From Candidatus Agathobaculum pullistercoris (GTDB lineage Bacteria; Bacillota; Clostridia; Oscillospirales; Butyricicoccaceae): a stretch of 64,000 bases of DNA. Shown here in pieces: positions 28,353-38,777 of this stretch (positions within the stretch are counted from its first letter, which is position 1; each line of letters opens with the position of its first letter). A program made the translations under genes and the position numbers. The stretch lies in NCBI GenBank assembly GCA_019114345.1, contig DXFS01000010.1:1-64000 (forward strand), written 5' to 3'. Under the pieces are notes generated by a model. It was given only the letters and a program-made list of their open reading frames with translations. It was not told the origin of the DNA and did not search any database.

Positions 28353-28736
28353 ATGAAGCAGCATACCAAAAAAGCGGTGTTTGCCGCATTTATGGCCGCA
28401 TGCCTGACGCTCTCGCTCGCTGCGTGCAGCTCGACCACATCATCCTCAACAGACGAAACGGAGGAGCAGAGCAGCCAGTCCACCACCCAGGAGGAGGATA
28501 CGGCTGAGCAGGATGAGACCCTGTCTGAGCAGGATACGGGTTCTGCATCCGGAGAGGATGCAGCCGGCGACAGCAGCACAACGGATGACACGCTCGCCGG
28601 TGAGAACGGTGACGCTGCCCCGGACAGCGCTTCCGGTACGGACGGCGCTTCCAGCACGGATAATACTTCCGGCACAGACAGCGGCACGGATACCACAGAT
28701 AACGCCTCCGGCACTGCAGACAGCGGGGAGGAATAA
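28353..28736 (+). CDS. Low-complexity Ser/Thr/Asp/Glu-rich lipoprotein
   Basis: MKQHTKKAVFAAFMAACLTLSLAACSS lipobox; remainder STDEG-rich. Confidence 0.65.
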   Translation: MKQHTKKAVFAAFMAACLTLSLAACSSTTSSSTDETEEQSSQSTTQEEDTAEQDETLSEQDTGSASGEDAAGDSSTTDDTLAGENGDAAPDSASGTDGASSTDNTSGTDSGTDTTDNASGTADSGEE

Positions 28737-28794
28737 GCTCCAACATACATAAAATGAAACCCTCCGGCATAAACTGTGTCCGGAGGGTCTTGCT

Positions 28795-29154
28795 ATGAGC
28801 GATCGTGCAAAATTTGCCGTGACCGGTGCGCTGGCAGGGGCGGCGAACGGATTTTTCGGAGCAGGCGGCGGGCTGTTCCTCGTGCCGCTGCTGGTTTCAC
28901 TGTGCGGGATGGAGCAGCGGAAAGCGTTTGCAACTTCGGTTGCGGTCGTCCTGCCGCTGAGCGCGGTGTCCGCCCTGGTGTATTGGATGAAGGGCGGGCT
29001 CGACCTGGGGGCGGCGTGGCCCTATCTGGTGGGCGGCGCGCTGGGCGGGCTGGCCGCGGGCCGCCTGTTCCAGAGGGTCAGTGTGGACCGGCTGCGGCGG
29101 GCGTTCGGCCTGCTCATCCTGTACGGCGGCATACGGGCGGTGCTGCTGCTGTGA
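28795..29154 (+). CDS. Half-length TauE/SafE (TSUP) family membrane protein, first unit
   Basis: GALAGAANGFFGAGGGLFLVPLL motif; 119 aa, ~4 TM. Confidence 0.82.
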   Translation: MSDRAKFAVTGALAGAANGFFGAGGGLFLVPLLVSLCGMEQRKAFATSVAVVLPLSAVSALVYWMKGGLDLGAAWPYLVGGALGGLAAGRLFQRVSVDRLRRAFGLLILYGGIRAVLLL

Positions 29155-29522
29155 GGATACTGGGTGCAGTGGCCGCCGGGCTGCTGACCGGCGTGCTCTC
29201 GGGCTTCGGGATCGGCGGCGGTTCGCTGCTGCTGCTTTACCTGACACTGTTTGCAGGCCTCAGCCAGTTCGAGGCGGGCGGGATCAACTTGCTGTATTTT
29301 ATCGCATGCGCGCCTGCGGCGCTGTATGCGCATGTCAAAAACGGCTTGGTGGAAGGGCGGGCGGTCAGGTGGTGCGTTGCGGCGGGCGTGCTGACCTCGG
29401 TCGCGGCGGCCTTCCTTGCCGCGCGCATGGATACGGACTGGCTGCGGCGCCTGTTCGGCGTGTTCCTGCTCTACGTCGGCGCAAAGGAGCTGTTCAGCCG
29501 GCGGGAGAAAACGGAAAAGTGA
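29151..29522 (+). CDS. Half-length TauE/SafE (TSUP) family membrane protein, second unit
   Basis: GTG start overlapping upstream stop (GTGA); VAAGLLTGVLSGFGIGGGSLLLLYL; ~123 aa. Confidence 0.78.
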   Translation: MRILGAVAAGLLTGVLSGFGIGGGSLLLLYLTLFAGLSQFEAGGINLLYFIACAPAALYAHVKNGLVEGRAVRWCVAAGVLTSVAAAFLAARMDTDWLRRLFGVFLLYVGAKELFSRREKTEK

Positions 29523-29565
29523 CAAAGCAATGAAAGGGAACGGATTTCCGTTTCCTTTTATTGCT

Positions 29566-30015
29566 TCAGAACAGTTCATTTTCCGGTACGGACTCGGCGG
29601 GGACATCCATGGCTCTCCATATACCGCCAAGATTGGCCGGGGTCTGATACACAGCACCATCAGTGCACCGGACAAAATGCGGTTCGGTGAAAGAGATCTC
29701 GAAGGTTCTTTGATCCTGAAGATGGAAACGGAAGATGGTGGTTTCGCCGCCTGTATAGCTTTGCTCATCCGTCCGCGGCTGCACACTGGCTGCCGCAATA
29801 CGGCGGCAGACCTGTGCCATCTGATCCGGGTCGGAAACCGTCTTTTTCTGTGTCGCTGCGGGTACGATATACTGATACATCTCGATCTCACTGACCTCCT
29901 CCGCCTTAAATGGCAGCAGCGAGGGCGCGTCCCAGCCCCGTGCCAGCGCCGCCGCGGCCAGCAGAACCAGTGCCGCGCCAATCAAGCCGTTCCGGATATG
30001 TTTGCGATTCATCAT
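29566..30015 (-). CDS. Hypothetical protein with N-terminal TM
   Basis: MMNRKHIRNGLIGAALVLLAAAALARG.. then extracytoplasmic-like domain. Confidence 0.55.
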   Translation of the reverse strand: MMNRKHIRNGLIGAALVLLAAAALARGWDAPSLLPFKAEEVSEIEMYQYIVPAATQKKTVSDPDQMAQVCRRIAAASVQPRTDEQSYTGGETTIFRFHLQDQRTFEISFTEPHFVRCTDGAVYQTPANLGGIWRAMDVPAESVPENELF

Positions 30016-30084
30016 GCTTCCCTCCCTCGCCTCATACCGGTTTGGGTTGACAGATTTCCCCTGTACACACTTGGACGAGAAAAA

Positions 30085-30123
30085 TCCGCCCGGGTTCCCT
30101 TACCAGACAGGAACCCGGGCGGA
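30085..30123 (-). terminator. Intrinsic terminator after NSS transporter
   Basis: tccgcccgggttcc..ggaacccgggcgga with T-tract on minus strand. Confidence 0.75.
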
Positions 30124-30146
30124 GAAGATACAGATACCGGCCAGCC

Positions 30147-31547
30147 TTAGATTGTGCCCAGGCCGAACAGCTTGGTCGCCAGCTCGGAAACAAGGATGGC
30201 AACCAGCAGCACAGGAGCGATCCAGCGAATCATCACATGGTGCAGCTTCTCGCGGTGGAAGGCCGCGCCGTTCTGCTTGACCTCGTCCGCAATCACCTTG
30301 GTGCCGACTACATGGCCGATCAGGATGCAGGTGAGCACCGCCACGATCGGCATGAGCACCGAGTTGGAGATAAAGTCGAAAAAGTCAAGGAACTGCATGC
30401 CGATGATCGTGATGCCCGCCCACGGGCCGTAGCCCAGGCAGGAGGGGATGCCGATCACGAGCGCCGCCACGGTCACGAGCAGGGTTGCGGCCGTGCGTCC
30501 CAGCGGGGTCTTATCCATAATAACCGAAACGATGGTCTCCATCAGCGAAATGGAAGAGGTCAGCGCGGCAAACAGCACAAGCAGGAAAAATACCGTGCCG
30601 ACAATGCCGCCGAACGCCATGGACTCGAATACCATCGGCAGGGTGGTGAACATCAGGCCTGGGCCGCTGTTGATCTGCGACGGGTCACCGCCGTTGAACG
30701 CCACGACCGCAGGGATGATCATCAGGCCCGCGACAAAGGCAAACAGCGTGTCGAACACCTCGATCTGGGTGACCGAATGTTCAAGGATATTTTCCCGCTT
30801 CATGTAGGAACCGTAGGTGATCATAATACCCATGGCAAGCGACATGGAGTAGAACATCTGCCCGATCGCGCCCAGCACGGTCGAAGCGGAGAACTTGGAA
30901 AAGTCCGGCAGCAGATAGTACTTGAGGCCGGCCATTGCCCCGTCGATCGTGAGCGAGTAAATCGCAATCAGCACGGCAAGCACCGCGAGCACGGGCATCA
31001 TGAAGGTGCTTGCCTTTTCGATGCCCTTTTCCACGCCGAAGATAACGACCACCGTGTTGATCAGCGTGTAGATCAGAAACCACGGGCCGGGACCGCTGAA
31101 GTCCAGCAGGGTTGCAAGCACCGAGCCCGCGTCAAATCCGGTGAACGCGTTAAAAAAGCCGCCGTTGTCCGCCGCGGCCGCGCCGTTTCCGGTCAGGAAG
31201 GTGAACAGGTATTTGGTCACCCAGCCGCCGATAACACAATAGTACGGCGTAATGATGACCGGTACGAACGCCGCAATCCAGCCGAGAAAGCTGAAGCGCT
31301 TGTCCAGCGCCTTGTATGCGCCGATACAGGACAGGCGGGTCTTACGGCCGATCGCGATTTCGGTTACCATGAGCGTAAAGCCGAATGTAACCACCAGCAC
31401 AAGATAAACCAGCAGGAAAATGCCGCCGCCGTACTGCGCCGCCAGATAGGGGAAACGCCACAGGTTGCCCAGGCCCACGGCGGAGCCTGCCGCCGCCAGC
31501 ACAAAGCCGATGCGGCTGGAGAAACTGCTTCTCGATTTCTGTTCCAT
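30147..31547 (-). CDS. Neurotransmitter:sodium symporter (NSS/SNF) family transporter
   Basis: RIGFVLAAAGSAVGLGNLWRFPYLAAQYGGGIFLLVYL. Confidence 0.95.
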   Translation of the reverse strand: MEQKSRSSFSSRIGFVLAAAGSAVGLGNLWRFPYLAAQYGGGIFLLVYLVLVVTFGFTLMVTEIAIGRKTRLSCIGAYKALDKRFSFLGWIAAFVPVIITPYYCVIGGWVTKYLFTFLTGNGAAAADNGGFFNAFTGFDAGSVLATLLDFSGPGPWFLIYTLINTVVVIFGVEKGIEKASTFMMPVLAVLAVLIAIYSLTIDGAMAGLKYYLLPDFSKFSASTVLGAIGQMFYSMSLAMGIMITYGSYMKRENILEHSVTQIEVFDTLFAFVAGLMIIPAVVAFNGGDPSQINSGPGLMFTTLPMVFESMAFGGIVGTVFFLLVLFAALTSSISLMETIVSVIMDKTPLGRTAATLLVTVAALVIGIPSCLGYGPWAGITIIGMQFLDFFDFISNSVLMPIVAVLTCILIGHVVGTKVIADEVKQNGAAFHREKLHHVMIRWIAPVLLVAILVSELATKLFGLGTI

Positions 31548-31615
31548 ATTTTGTTGCTAACTCCCTTACTTACTTCTCTTTCTTTTCTGTTTTGCCGCCG
31601 GGCGGCAAAGGGGGA

Positions 31616-32515
31616 TCATTCCGGCCCGGAACAGCTGAATGCCTCCAGGTACTGATACGCACGCAGCAGGTTGTCCAGGTGGTAGTTTGCGACGATGTCG
31701 GCGTCCGTCCGCGGCGGGGCTGCCGCACCATCCGGCGCGGTCAAGCCGAGCACGGAAAGCTGCGCCGCATTCTCCGGCGAGAGCCTGCCTATCTCGTCCA
31801 TGGTGCACAGGGCGGAAAGCTCCTGCCAGACCGACTGCGCCAGCTGCTCGCAGCCGCGCAGGTAGGCCATCTGATCTGTATGCCCGCCCTGCCGGAAGGG
31901 CTTCTGCTTTTCAAAGATCGCCAGCTCGGACGCGATGCGCCCCAGCTGGACGCGCAGCGGCTCCAGATCGGGATAGCGGCAGTGCAGCACGCGCTCCTCA
32001 ACGTATGCAGGCACGGACTGCCGGAAATGCAGCAGCAGGTTTTCGATGCGCGCGCGGTTGTTGTACGGCTTGATCACCACATTGACCACGAGCGCGGTCG
32101 CCAGGCCGATCGTGGTATCCAGCAGGCGGTTGGCGCCGTAGCCAAGCGCTTCATTTGCAGGCGACAGGCAGATGGACACGAACACGATGCATGCGAGCGG
32201 CACGGCAAACTGCAGCTTGAGCTGGTTGCACAGCAGGATGAGCGCGATCAGCCCCAGCCCGACGCCGATCCAGCGGAAGCCGGCAAACAGGTTGACGAAC
32301 AGCGCGCCGAAGCCTGCGCCGAGCAGGATGCCGAAAAACTGCGTGCGGCAGGTTTCAAATGCATCGCCCACTGTGCGGCTCATGGCGACGATCGCACCGA
32401 TGGCCGCAAAAATCGGCAGCGGTGAACCGCGCAGGTCGGCAAAAAACAGCGCCAGTGCAACCGCAAGCCCGGTTTTGACTGTCCGCAGCCCGAGATGGGG
32501 AAGATGCCGTGCCAC
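31616..32515 (-). CDS. Aromatic acid exporter / FUSC-like family protein
   Basis: GLRTVKTGLAVALALFFADLRGSPLPIFAAIGAIVAM N-terminal ArAE-like TM domain. Confidence 0.8.
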   Translation of the reverse strand: MARHLPHLGLRTVKTGLAVALALFFADLRGSPLPIFAAIGAIVAMSRTVGDAFETCRTQFFGILLGAGFGALFVNLFAGFRWIGVGLGLIALILLCNQLKLQFAVPLACIVFVSICLSPANEALGYGANRLLDTTIGLATALVVNVVIKPYNNRARIENLLLHFRQSVPAYVEERVLHCRYPDLEPLRVQLGRIASELAIFEKQKPFRQGGHTDQMAYLRGCEQLAQSVWQELSALCTMDEIGRLSPENAAQLSVLGLTAPDGAAAPPRTDADIVANYHLDNLLRAYQYLEAFSCSGPE

Positions 32516-32649
32516 TGCTGTTCGCCTCCGGAATGAAAGAATAAAAATATTTTAACACGGATAGAAGCTTTTCACAAGGCATTTGCCTGCAAAAGACGGA
32601 TATGCTATAATAACCTCAGGAATTTTCCAGCCAGAGAGGGGCAATTATC

Positions 32650-33459
32650 ATGAAGGATTATCGTTTCGGCGTGCTGGGCGCGGGCAATATGGGCACGGCG
32701 ATCGTGGAAGGCGCGGTGCGCGCCGGCCTGTTTCGGCCGGATGAAGCGCTGCTGTTCAACCGCAGCGCGGAAAAACGCGACAAAAACCGCGAAAAGGGCT
32801 ATGCCGTAACGGATGACTATACGAAGGTTTACACCACGTGTGAAACCGTGCTGCTCGCGGTCAAACCGCAGAATTTTGACGAGATCCTGCCGGTACTCGC
32901 GGCGTGCCAGGGGGAAAAGCCGCTTGTGGTGTCGATCGCCGCGGGCGTGACCTTTGCCAAGATGGAAGCTGCGCTGGGAGCGGACACCGCGATCATCCGC
33001 GTGATGCCAAACACCCCGCTCATGCTGGGCGAGGGCGCGACCCAGCTGGTCAAAAACGCCGCCGCAGCGGCGGAGCAGCTCGCGCAAGTGCGCGCGCTGT
33101 TCGACACCATGGGCGTGACCGTGGTGTTTGAGCAGGAGCGTATGCTCAACGAAGTCATTCCCTATGCGGGTTCGGCGCCGGCCTACCTTTATATGTTTGC
33201 CGACGCGATGGTGCAGAGCGCGGTCCGGCACGGCATTTCCGGGGACGATGCGCTTACCCTGTTCTGCCAGACCATGATCGGCTCGGCCAGGATGATGCTG
33301 CAGCGGGACAAAACGCCTGCGGAGCTGATAAAGGCCGTGTGCTCGCCCGGCGGCACCACCATCGAAGCGATGCGCGTGCTGGAGGAGCGCGGACTGTATG
33401 GGATCCTGGCGGAGGCGAATGATAAATGCATCGCGCGCGCTTACGAGCTGGGTAAATAA
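32650..33459 (+). CDS. proC: Pyrroline-5-carboxylate reductase
   Basis: GVLGAGNMGTAIVEG, RVMPNTPLMLGEGAT, GSAPAYLYMFADAM. Confidence 0.95.
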   Translation: MKDYRFGVLGAGNMGTAIVEGAVRAGLFRPDEALLFNRSAEKRDKNREKGYAVTDDYTKVYTTCETVLLAVKPQNFDEILPVLAACQGEKPLVVSIAAGVTFAKMEAALGADTAIIRVMPNTPLMLGEGATQLVKNAAAAAEQLAQVRALFDTMGVTVVFEQERMLNEVIPYAGSAPAYLYMFADAMVQSAVRHGISGDDALTLFCQTMIGSARMMLQRDKTPAELIKAVCSPGGTTIEAMRVLEERGLYGILAEANDKCIARAYELGK

Positions 33460-33542
33460 CCAGGGCTTGGCATTGACTTTGCCGCGTCTGTATGGTAAAG
33501 TAAAATAAATATTCCGCATCACTTTGAGAAGGAGTGGAGACC

Positions 33543-33866
33543 GTGAAAAATTCGACCAAGATCAAAGCGGGCCTGCTGCTGACCAGTCTCGCCTGTGCAG
33601 CCGGTGCGACCGCAGCGCTTGTCCTGCTGCAGAAAAAGCGTGAAGAGGAAGTCTATCACGAGGCTGAACTGAAGGCGATGGACGAACTGGAGGAAATGAT
33701 GCGCGAGGATTCCGACTGCGCCTCCTGCGCCTGCGCGGAGGAATGCGCGGCGGCGGATATGCCGGATGCATTCGATGCGGAGGCTCCGGCGGCTGAGGAA
33801 GAGCAAACGCCGGACGAAGCGGAAGAGGATGACGAGGCGGACGACGAAAAGTCTGTCGAAAACTGA
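33543..33866 (+). CDS. Small TM protein with acidic tail
   Basis: GTG start after gagaaggag; TM segment then E/D-rich tail DEAEEDDEADDEK. Confidence 0.5.
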   Translation: MKNSTKIKAGLLLTSLACAAGATAALVLLQKKREEEVYHEAELKAMDELEEMMREDSDCASCACAEECAAADMPDAFDAEAPAAEEEQTPDEAEEDDEADDEKSVEN

Positions 33867-33936
33867 ACAGAACAGTAAAATGGGCGGAGGAACATTCTCT
33901 CCGCCCTGCTTTTTACGGTAAAGGAGCGAACAAAAT

Positions 33937-34809
33937 ATGATCGAATACGAGGGCCGCGTATTCCGGCCGCCTTCTGAGGCATATAGTTTGATCGTGCAGG
34001 TCACGATCGGCTGCAGCCACAACAAATGCACATTCTGCGATATGTATAAGGAAAAGCAGTTCCGCGTGCGCAAGCTGGAGGAGGTCAAGCGGGATTTTGA
34101 TGAGGCGCGGCGCATGTACCGCCGTGTGGATCGCATCTTCCTGGCGGACGGCGACGCGCTTATGTGCCGCCCAGAGCATATGGCGGAGATCCTGCGCTAT
34201 ATCCGGCAGGTGTTCCCCGAATGCGAGCGGGTGACGAGCTATGGCTCGCCCGCGTCCATCCTGGTAAAAAAGCAGGAGGACCTGAACATGCTGCACGAGC
34301 TCGGCCTCGAGATGATCTATCTCGGCCTGGAGTCCGGCTCGGACGAGGTCCTGCGCCGCGTCAACAAGGGCGAGACCGCGGACGAGATCGTGCATGCCGG
34401 CCTGATGGTCAGGGAGGCGGGCATGAAGCTGTCGGTCACCTGCATCGCGGGTCTCGGCTCGCTCGAACTGTCCGAGGAGCACGCTGTCAAGACCGCCGAG
34501 GCGCTCTCGCGCATGAAGCCCGAATACATCGGCCTGCTGACCCTGCTGTTCGAGCTGCCCACCCCGCTCATGCGCGACTGGCAGGAGGGCCGCTTCTACC
34601 TGATGAACCCGATCGAGATCGCGCACGAGACGCTCATCCTTCTCGAACATATCGACTCGGAAGGCAGTATTTTCCGCGCCAACCACGCGTCCAACTACGT
34701 CAACCTGGCGGGTACGCTCAACCGCGACCGCGAGGCCATGTGCCAGCGGCTGCGCCAGGCACTTGAGGGGAAAATACAGTTCCGGAATGAGGCATTCAGG
34801 GCAAGATAA
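33937..34809 (+). CDS. Radical SAM protein
   Basis: TIGCSHNKCTFCDMYKEKQFRVR CxxxCxxC and MIYLGLESGSDEVLRRVNKG. Confidence 0.92.
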   Translation: MIEYEGRVFRPPSEAYSLIVQVTIGCSHNKCTFCDMYKEKQFRVRKLEEVKRDFDEARRMYRRVDRIFLADGDALMCRPEHMAEILRYIRQVFPECERVTSYGSPASILVKKQEDLNMLHELGLEMIYLGLESGSDEVLRRVNKGETADEIVHAGLMVREAGMKLSVTCIAGLGSLELSEEHAVKTAEALSRMKPEYIGLLTLLFELPTPLMRDWQEGRFYLMNPIEIAHETLILLEHIDSEGSIFRANHASNYVNLAGTLNRDREAMCQRLRQALEGKIQFRNEAFRAR

Positions 34810-35009
34810 CCAAAAGGACGGTAAAATAGTTAGGCAAAAAGGAAAGAAATCGAAAATTTTGTGTTCGTTATGTTACAATTTCAAAAAAACACAAGACAAG
34901 CAAAAAGAATTGTGCTATACTGATTTCGATTTCGGGGTTGGAGCTGCTCCAGCCTTCCTGTGAGAGAAAATGATTTGAAAAGCGTGTATTCCGTCTGGAG
35001 GATTTGCTG

Positions 35010-35609
35010 ATGGATTCCGTATCCCATGTGCGCGTTGCGCATCTGCTGCTGGACTATGTGGAGCAGACGTGCGGCGTGACATTCGACCAAAGCGGCTTTG
35101 TATATGGCAATTTGAAACCCGACCTGACAGGTACTTACCTGACCAAGCGCCACAATCCCTCGATCATGATGGACGAGGTAATGGATAAGATCCGTGTGTT
35201 TACCGAGAAATATACCATCGGCCCGGTCAACGGCCGAGAGCTTTCGGTTGATCTTGGCGAGATCTGCCACTATATCACCGACTTTTTCACCTATCCGCAC
35301 AATGACGATATCTATGACCACAACCTGCTCGCGCACTATGTGTATGAGAAGCGCGTTGCACTGGTCATCCGCCGCCGCATGACCGAGGCAAAGTTTGAAA
35401 AATGGGCCAGCCCCATTATCCCGCCTACGACGGTGGACGCGCTGGTAAACCGCATCGCTTCCATGCACGGCGAGTACCGCGCGCCGGGCCGCCGCCACGG
35501 CATTGACGACGACCTGATACATATCTGCCGCGCGACTGCGATGGTCGTGCTGTCGGTCATCAGCATCGTCTATGAGCAGGTCGAGGCGCCGGCAACCGTG
35601 ATCGCGTAA
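35010..35609 (+). CDS. Zinc-dependent phospholipase C-like family protein
   Basis: His/Asp-rich pattern HVRVAHLLLDYV...GNLKPDLTG...KRHNPS...HYITDFFTYPHND. Confidence 0.7.
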   Translation: MDSVSHVRVAHLLLDYVEQTCGVTFDQSGFVYGNLKPDLTGTYLTKRHNPSIMMDEVMDKIRVFTEKYTIGPVNGRELSVDLGEICHYITDFFTYPHNDDIYDHNLLAHYVYEKRVALVIRRRMTEAKFEKWASPIIPPTTVDALVNRIASMHGEYRAPGRRHGIDDDLIHICRATAMVVLSVISIVYEQVEAPATVIA

Positions 35610-35625
35610 ACCTGACTATGCACCC

Positions 35626-35653
35626 AAAAGGCACGCCCGGCGTGCCTTTTTTG
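35626..35653 (+). terminator. Intrinsic terminator
   Basis: aaaaggcacgcccggcgtgcctttttt. Confidence 0.85.
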
Positions 35654-35829
35654 TTTGACGGGCCGGGGACAGGGCGTATCCTGCCCTCTTGCAGGCATAC
35701 AGCGCGGAGATTTGCATAAACCGCCGCTGTTTACAAAAAATTTGTTTGTTTCCCTGCCCGACTGTGATATAATACATCTGTTATGAACAAATGGGGCGGT
35801 TTCGCCCCATCGAAAGGCTGATCAATTCA

Positions 35830-38586
35830 ATGGCTAACTTTTTTACCAAGCTTTTTGGCACGCATTCCTCGCATGAGCTGAAAAAGATCTACCCCATTGC
35901 TGATAAGGTGGACGCGCTCGAGGAGCAGTACAAAAAGCTGACGGATGCAGAGCTGCGCGCCAAGACCGACGAGTTCAAGGCGCGTTACCAGAACGGCGAA
36001 ACGCTCGACGACCTGCTGCCTGAGGCGTTTGCGACGTGCCGCGAGGCGGCGTGGCGCGTGCTGGGTATGCGGCACTACCGCGTGCAGGTGATCGGCGGCA
36101 TTGTGCTGCATCAGGGACGCATCGCGGAGATGAAGACCGGCGAAGGCAAAACGCTCGTCGCGACCCTGCCGGCGTATCTGAACGCACTGACCGGCAAGGG
36201 CGTGCACATTGTAACGGTCAACGATTACCTTGCCAAGCGCGACTCCGAGTGGATGGGCAAGGTATACCGTTTCCTCGGCCTGACCGTCGGCCTCGTGATC
36301 CACGAGGTCGAGCCGGCCAAGCGCAAGGCCATGTACGAGGCGGACATCACCTACGGCACGAACAACGAGTTCGGCTTTGACTACCTGCGCGACAATATGG
36401 CCATCTACAAGCAGGCTATGGTGCAGCGCGGCCATGCGTTCGCCATCGTCGACGAGGTTGACTCCATCCTGATCGACGAAGCGCGCACCCCGCTGATCAT
36501 CTCAGGCCAGGGCGAGCAGTCCTCCCAGCTGTATGAGATGGCAGACCGCTTTGCCGCGGGTCTCAAGTGCCTGCGCGTCAAGGAGGTCGACGCCAAGGAG
36601 GAGCAGGACGACATCGACGCGGACTACATTGTCGACGAAAAGGCCCGCACCGCGACCCTGACCCCCAAGGGCCAGGCGCATGCGGAGGCCTACTTCCGCG
36701 TGGAGAACCTGTCCGACCCGCAGAACACCACCCTCCAGCATCACATCAACCAGGCCATCAAGGCGCGCGGCGTCATGCAGCGCGACGTGGACTATGTGGT
36801 GCGCGACGGGCAGATCATCATTGTCGACGAGTTCACCGGCCGCCTGATGTTCGGCCGCCGCTATAACGAGGGCCTGCACCAGGCCATCGAGGCCAAGGAA
36901 GGCGTCAAGGTGCAGCACGAGAGCAAGACCCTCGCCACCATCACCTTCCAGAACTACTTCCGCCTGTACGGCAAGCTGTCCGGCATGACCGGTACCGCGC
37001 TGACCGAGGAGGAGGAGTTCCGCCACACCTACAAGCTGGACGTCATCGAGATCCCGACCAACAAGCCGGTTGCCCGTAAGGACAATCCGGACGCGGTTTA
37101 CAAAAACGAGCGCGGCAAGATCAAGGCGACCATCGCCCGCATCGAGGCCTGCCACGCCAAGGGCCAGCCCATCCTGGTCGGCACGGTGTCGATCGAAAAG
37201 TCTGAGGAGCTGAGTAAGATCCTCAAGGCCAAGGGCATCAAGCACACCGTGCTGAACGCCAAGTACCACGAAAAGGAAGCCGACATCGTCGCGCAGGCGG
37301 GCAAGTCGGGAGCGGTCACGATCGCGACCAACATGGCCGGCCGTGGTACGGATATCATGCTCGGCGGCAACGCGGAGACCATGGCGCTCGACGAGCTGAA
37401 AAAGGGCGATTACACCCCTGAACTGCTCTATGAGGCAAACGGCCATGCGGATACCGAGGACCCTGAGGTGCTTGCGATCCGCGCGAAGTTTAACGAGCTG
37501 TACGAGAAGTACAAGAAGGAGACCGACGCGGACGCGGAAAAGGTGCGCGCAGCGGGCGGCCTGTATATCCTGGGTACTGAGCGGCACGAATCCCGCCGCA
37601 TCGACAACCAGCTGCGCGGCCGTGCCGGCCGTCAGGGCGACCCGGGCGAATCCAGCTTCTATATCTCGCTTGAGGACGATCTGATGCGCCTGTTCGGTTC
37701 GGAACGCATCCAGAACATGATGGAAACGCTCGGCATCGACGAGGACGAGCCGATCGACCAGAAGATCCTGTCAGGCGCGATCGAGAATGCACAGAAGAAG
37801 ATCGAGTCCCGCAACTTTGCAACCCGTAAGCACGTGCTTGAATACGACGACGTGCTCAACACCCAGCGCCAGACGATTTATGCGCAGCGCCTGCAGGTGC
37901 TCGAGGGCAAGGACGTCAAGGACAACATCATGAGCATGATCGACGACACGATTGGCCGCGCGGTGCATGCCGCGGTCGGCGAGCACAACGTGATCACGCA
38001 GGATATGGTCGAGCGGGCGCGCCGTCCGTTTATCGGCGTGTTCCTGCGGCCGGAGGACTGCACCTTTACGCCTGAGGAGTGCGACGACCTGACTGCGGAG
38101 CAGCTGACAAACACGCTTGCAGAACAGGCGCATAAGATCTATGAGGCCAAGGAGCAGGCGCTGGGAGCGCCGATCATGCGCGAGCTTGAGCGCGTGGTGC
38201 TGCTCAAGAACGTCGATACCAAATGGATGGATCACATCGACGCCATGACCGAGCTGCGAAACGGCATCGGCCTGCGCGCATACGGCCAGCACGACCCGGT
38301 CGTTGAATACAAGCGTGAGGGCTTTGACATGTTCGACGCCATGATCGACGCGATCCGTGAGGACACTGTGCGCATGATCTTCCTGGCACAGGTGCGTACC
38401 CGCGAGGAGCCCAAGCGCGAGCAGGTCGCCAAGGAGACTGCGGCTGCGGGCGCGTCCGACGGCACGTCCAAGCCTGCACCCAAGCGCGTGGGCAAAAAGA
38501 TCGGGATGAACGATCCCTGCCCGTGCGGCAGCGGCAAGAAATATAAGAAGTGCTGCTATCTCAAGGCGGACAACCCGTACAAGTAA
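35830..38586 (+). CDS. secA: Preprotein translocase subunit SecA
   Basis: [40 protein letters not shown]-terminal zinc motif [13 protein letters not shown]. Confidence 0.97.
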   Translation: MANFFTKLFGTHSSHELKKIYPIADKVDALEEQYKKLTDAELRAKTDEFKARYQNGETLDDLLPEAFATCREAAWRVLGMRHYRVQVIGGIVLHQGRIAEMKTGEGKTLVATLPAYLNALTGKGVHIVTVNDYLAKRDSEWMGKVYRFLGLTVGLVIHEVEPAKRKAMYEADITYGTNNEFGFDYLRDNMAIYKQAMVQRGHAFAIVDEVDSILIDEARTPLIISGQGEQSSQLYEMADRFAAGLKCLRVKEVDAKEEQDDIDADYIVDEKARTATLTPKGQAHAEAYFRVENLSDPQNTTLQHHINQAIKARGVMQRDVDYVVRDGQIIIVDEFTGRLMFGRRYNEGLHQAIEAKEGVKVQHESKTLATITFQNYFRLYGKLSGMTGTALTEEEEFRHTYKLDVIEIPTNKPVARKDNPDAVYKNERGKIKATIARIEACHAKGQPILVGTVSIEKSEELSKILKAKGIKHTVLNAKYHEKEADIVAQAGKSGAVTIATNMAGRGTDIMLGGNAETMALDELKKGDYTPELLYEANGHADTEDPEVLAIRAKFNELYEKYKKETDADAEKVRAAGGLYILGTERHESRRIDNQLRGRAGRQGDPGESSFYISLEDDLMRLFGSERIQNMMETLGIDEDEPIDQKILSGAIENAQKKIESRNFATRKHVLEYDDVLNTQRQTIYAQRLQVLEGKDVKDNIMSMIDDTIGRAVHAAVGEHNVITQDMVERARRPFIGVFLRPEDCTFTPEECDDLTAEQLTNTLAEQAHKIYEAKEQALGAPIMRELERVVLLKNVDTKWMDHIDAMTELRNGIGLRAYGQHDPVVEYKREGFDMFDAMIDAIREDTVRMIFLAQVRTREEPKREQVAKETAAAGASDGTSKPAPKRVGKKIGMNDPCPCGSGKKYKKCCYLKADNPYK

Positions 38587-38597
38587 AAACCATTACG

Positions 38598-38630
38598 ATC
38601 CTGCATCCGGCTGCGGATGCAGGATTTTTT
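38598..38630 (+). terminator. Intrinsic terminator after secA
   Basis: atcctgcatccggctgcggatgcaggatttttt. Confidence 0.88.
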
Positions 38631-38777
38631 ATGCCGATTTGCCTGCATCCGTTCTGATAGGGGCGGGTAGTTTAGCTGCGGATGCGCAGAGATAGGGCTG
38701 TTTTTTATAAAACCACTTGCAAAAACCCCCGTTATACTGTACTTTGGTAATATCAGGATTTCAGGAGGGAGCGACGG

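Noticed and set aside
30237-31655. 472-aa plus-strand ORF
   Set aside because: Antisense to the NSS transporter; biased composition.
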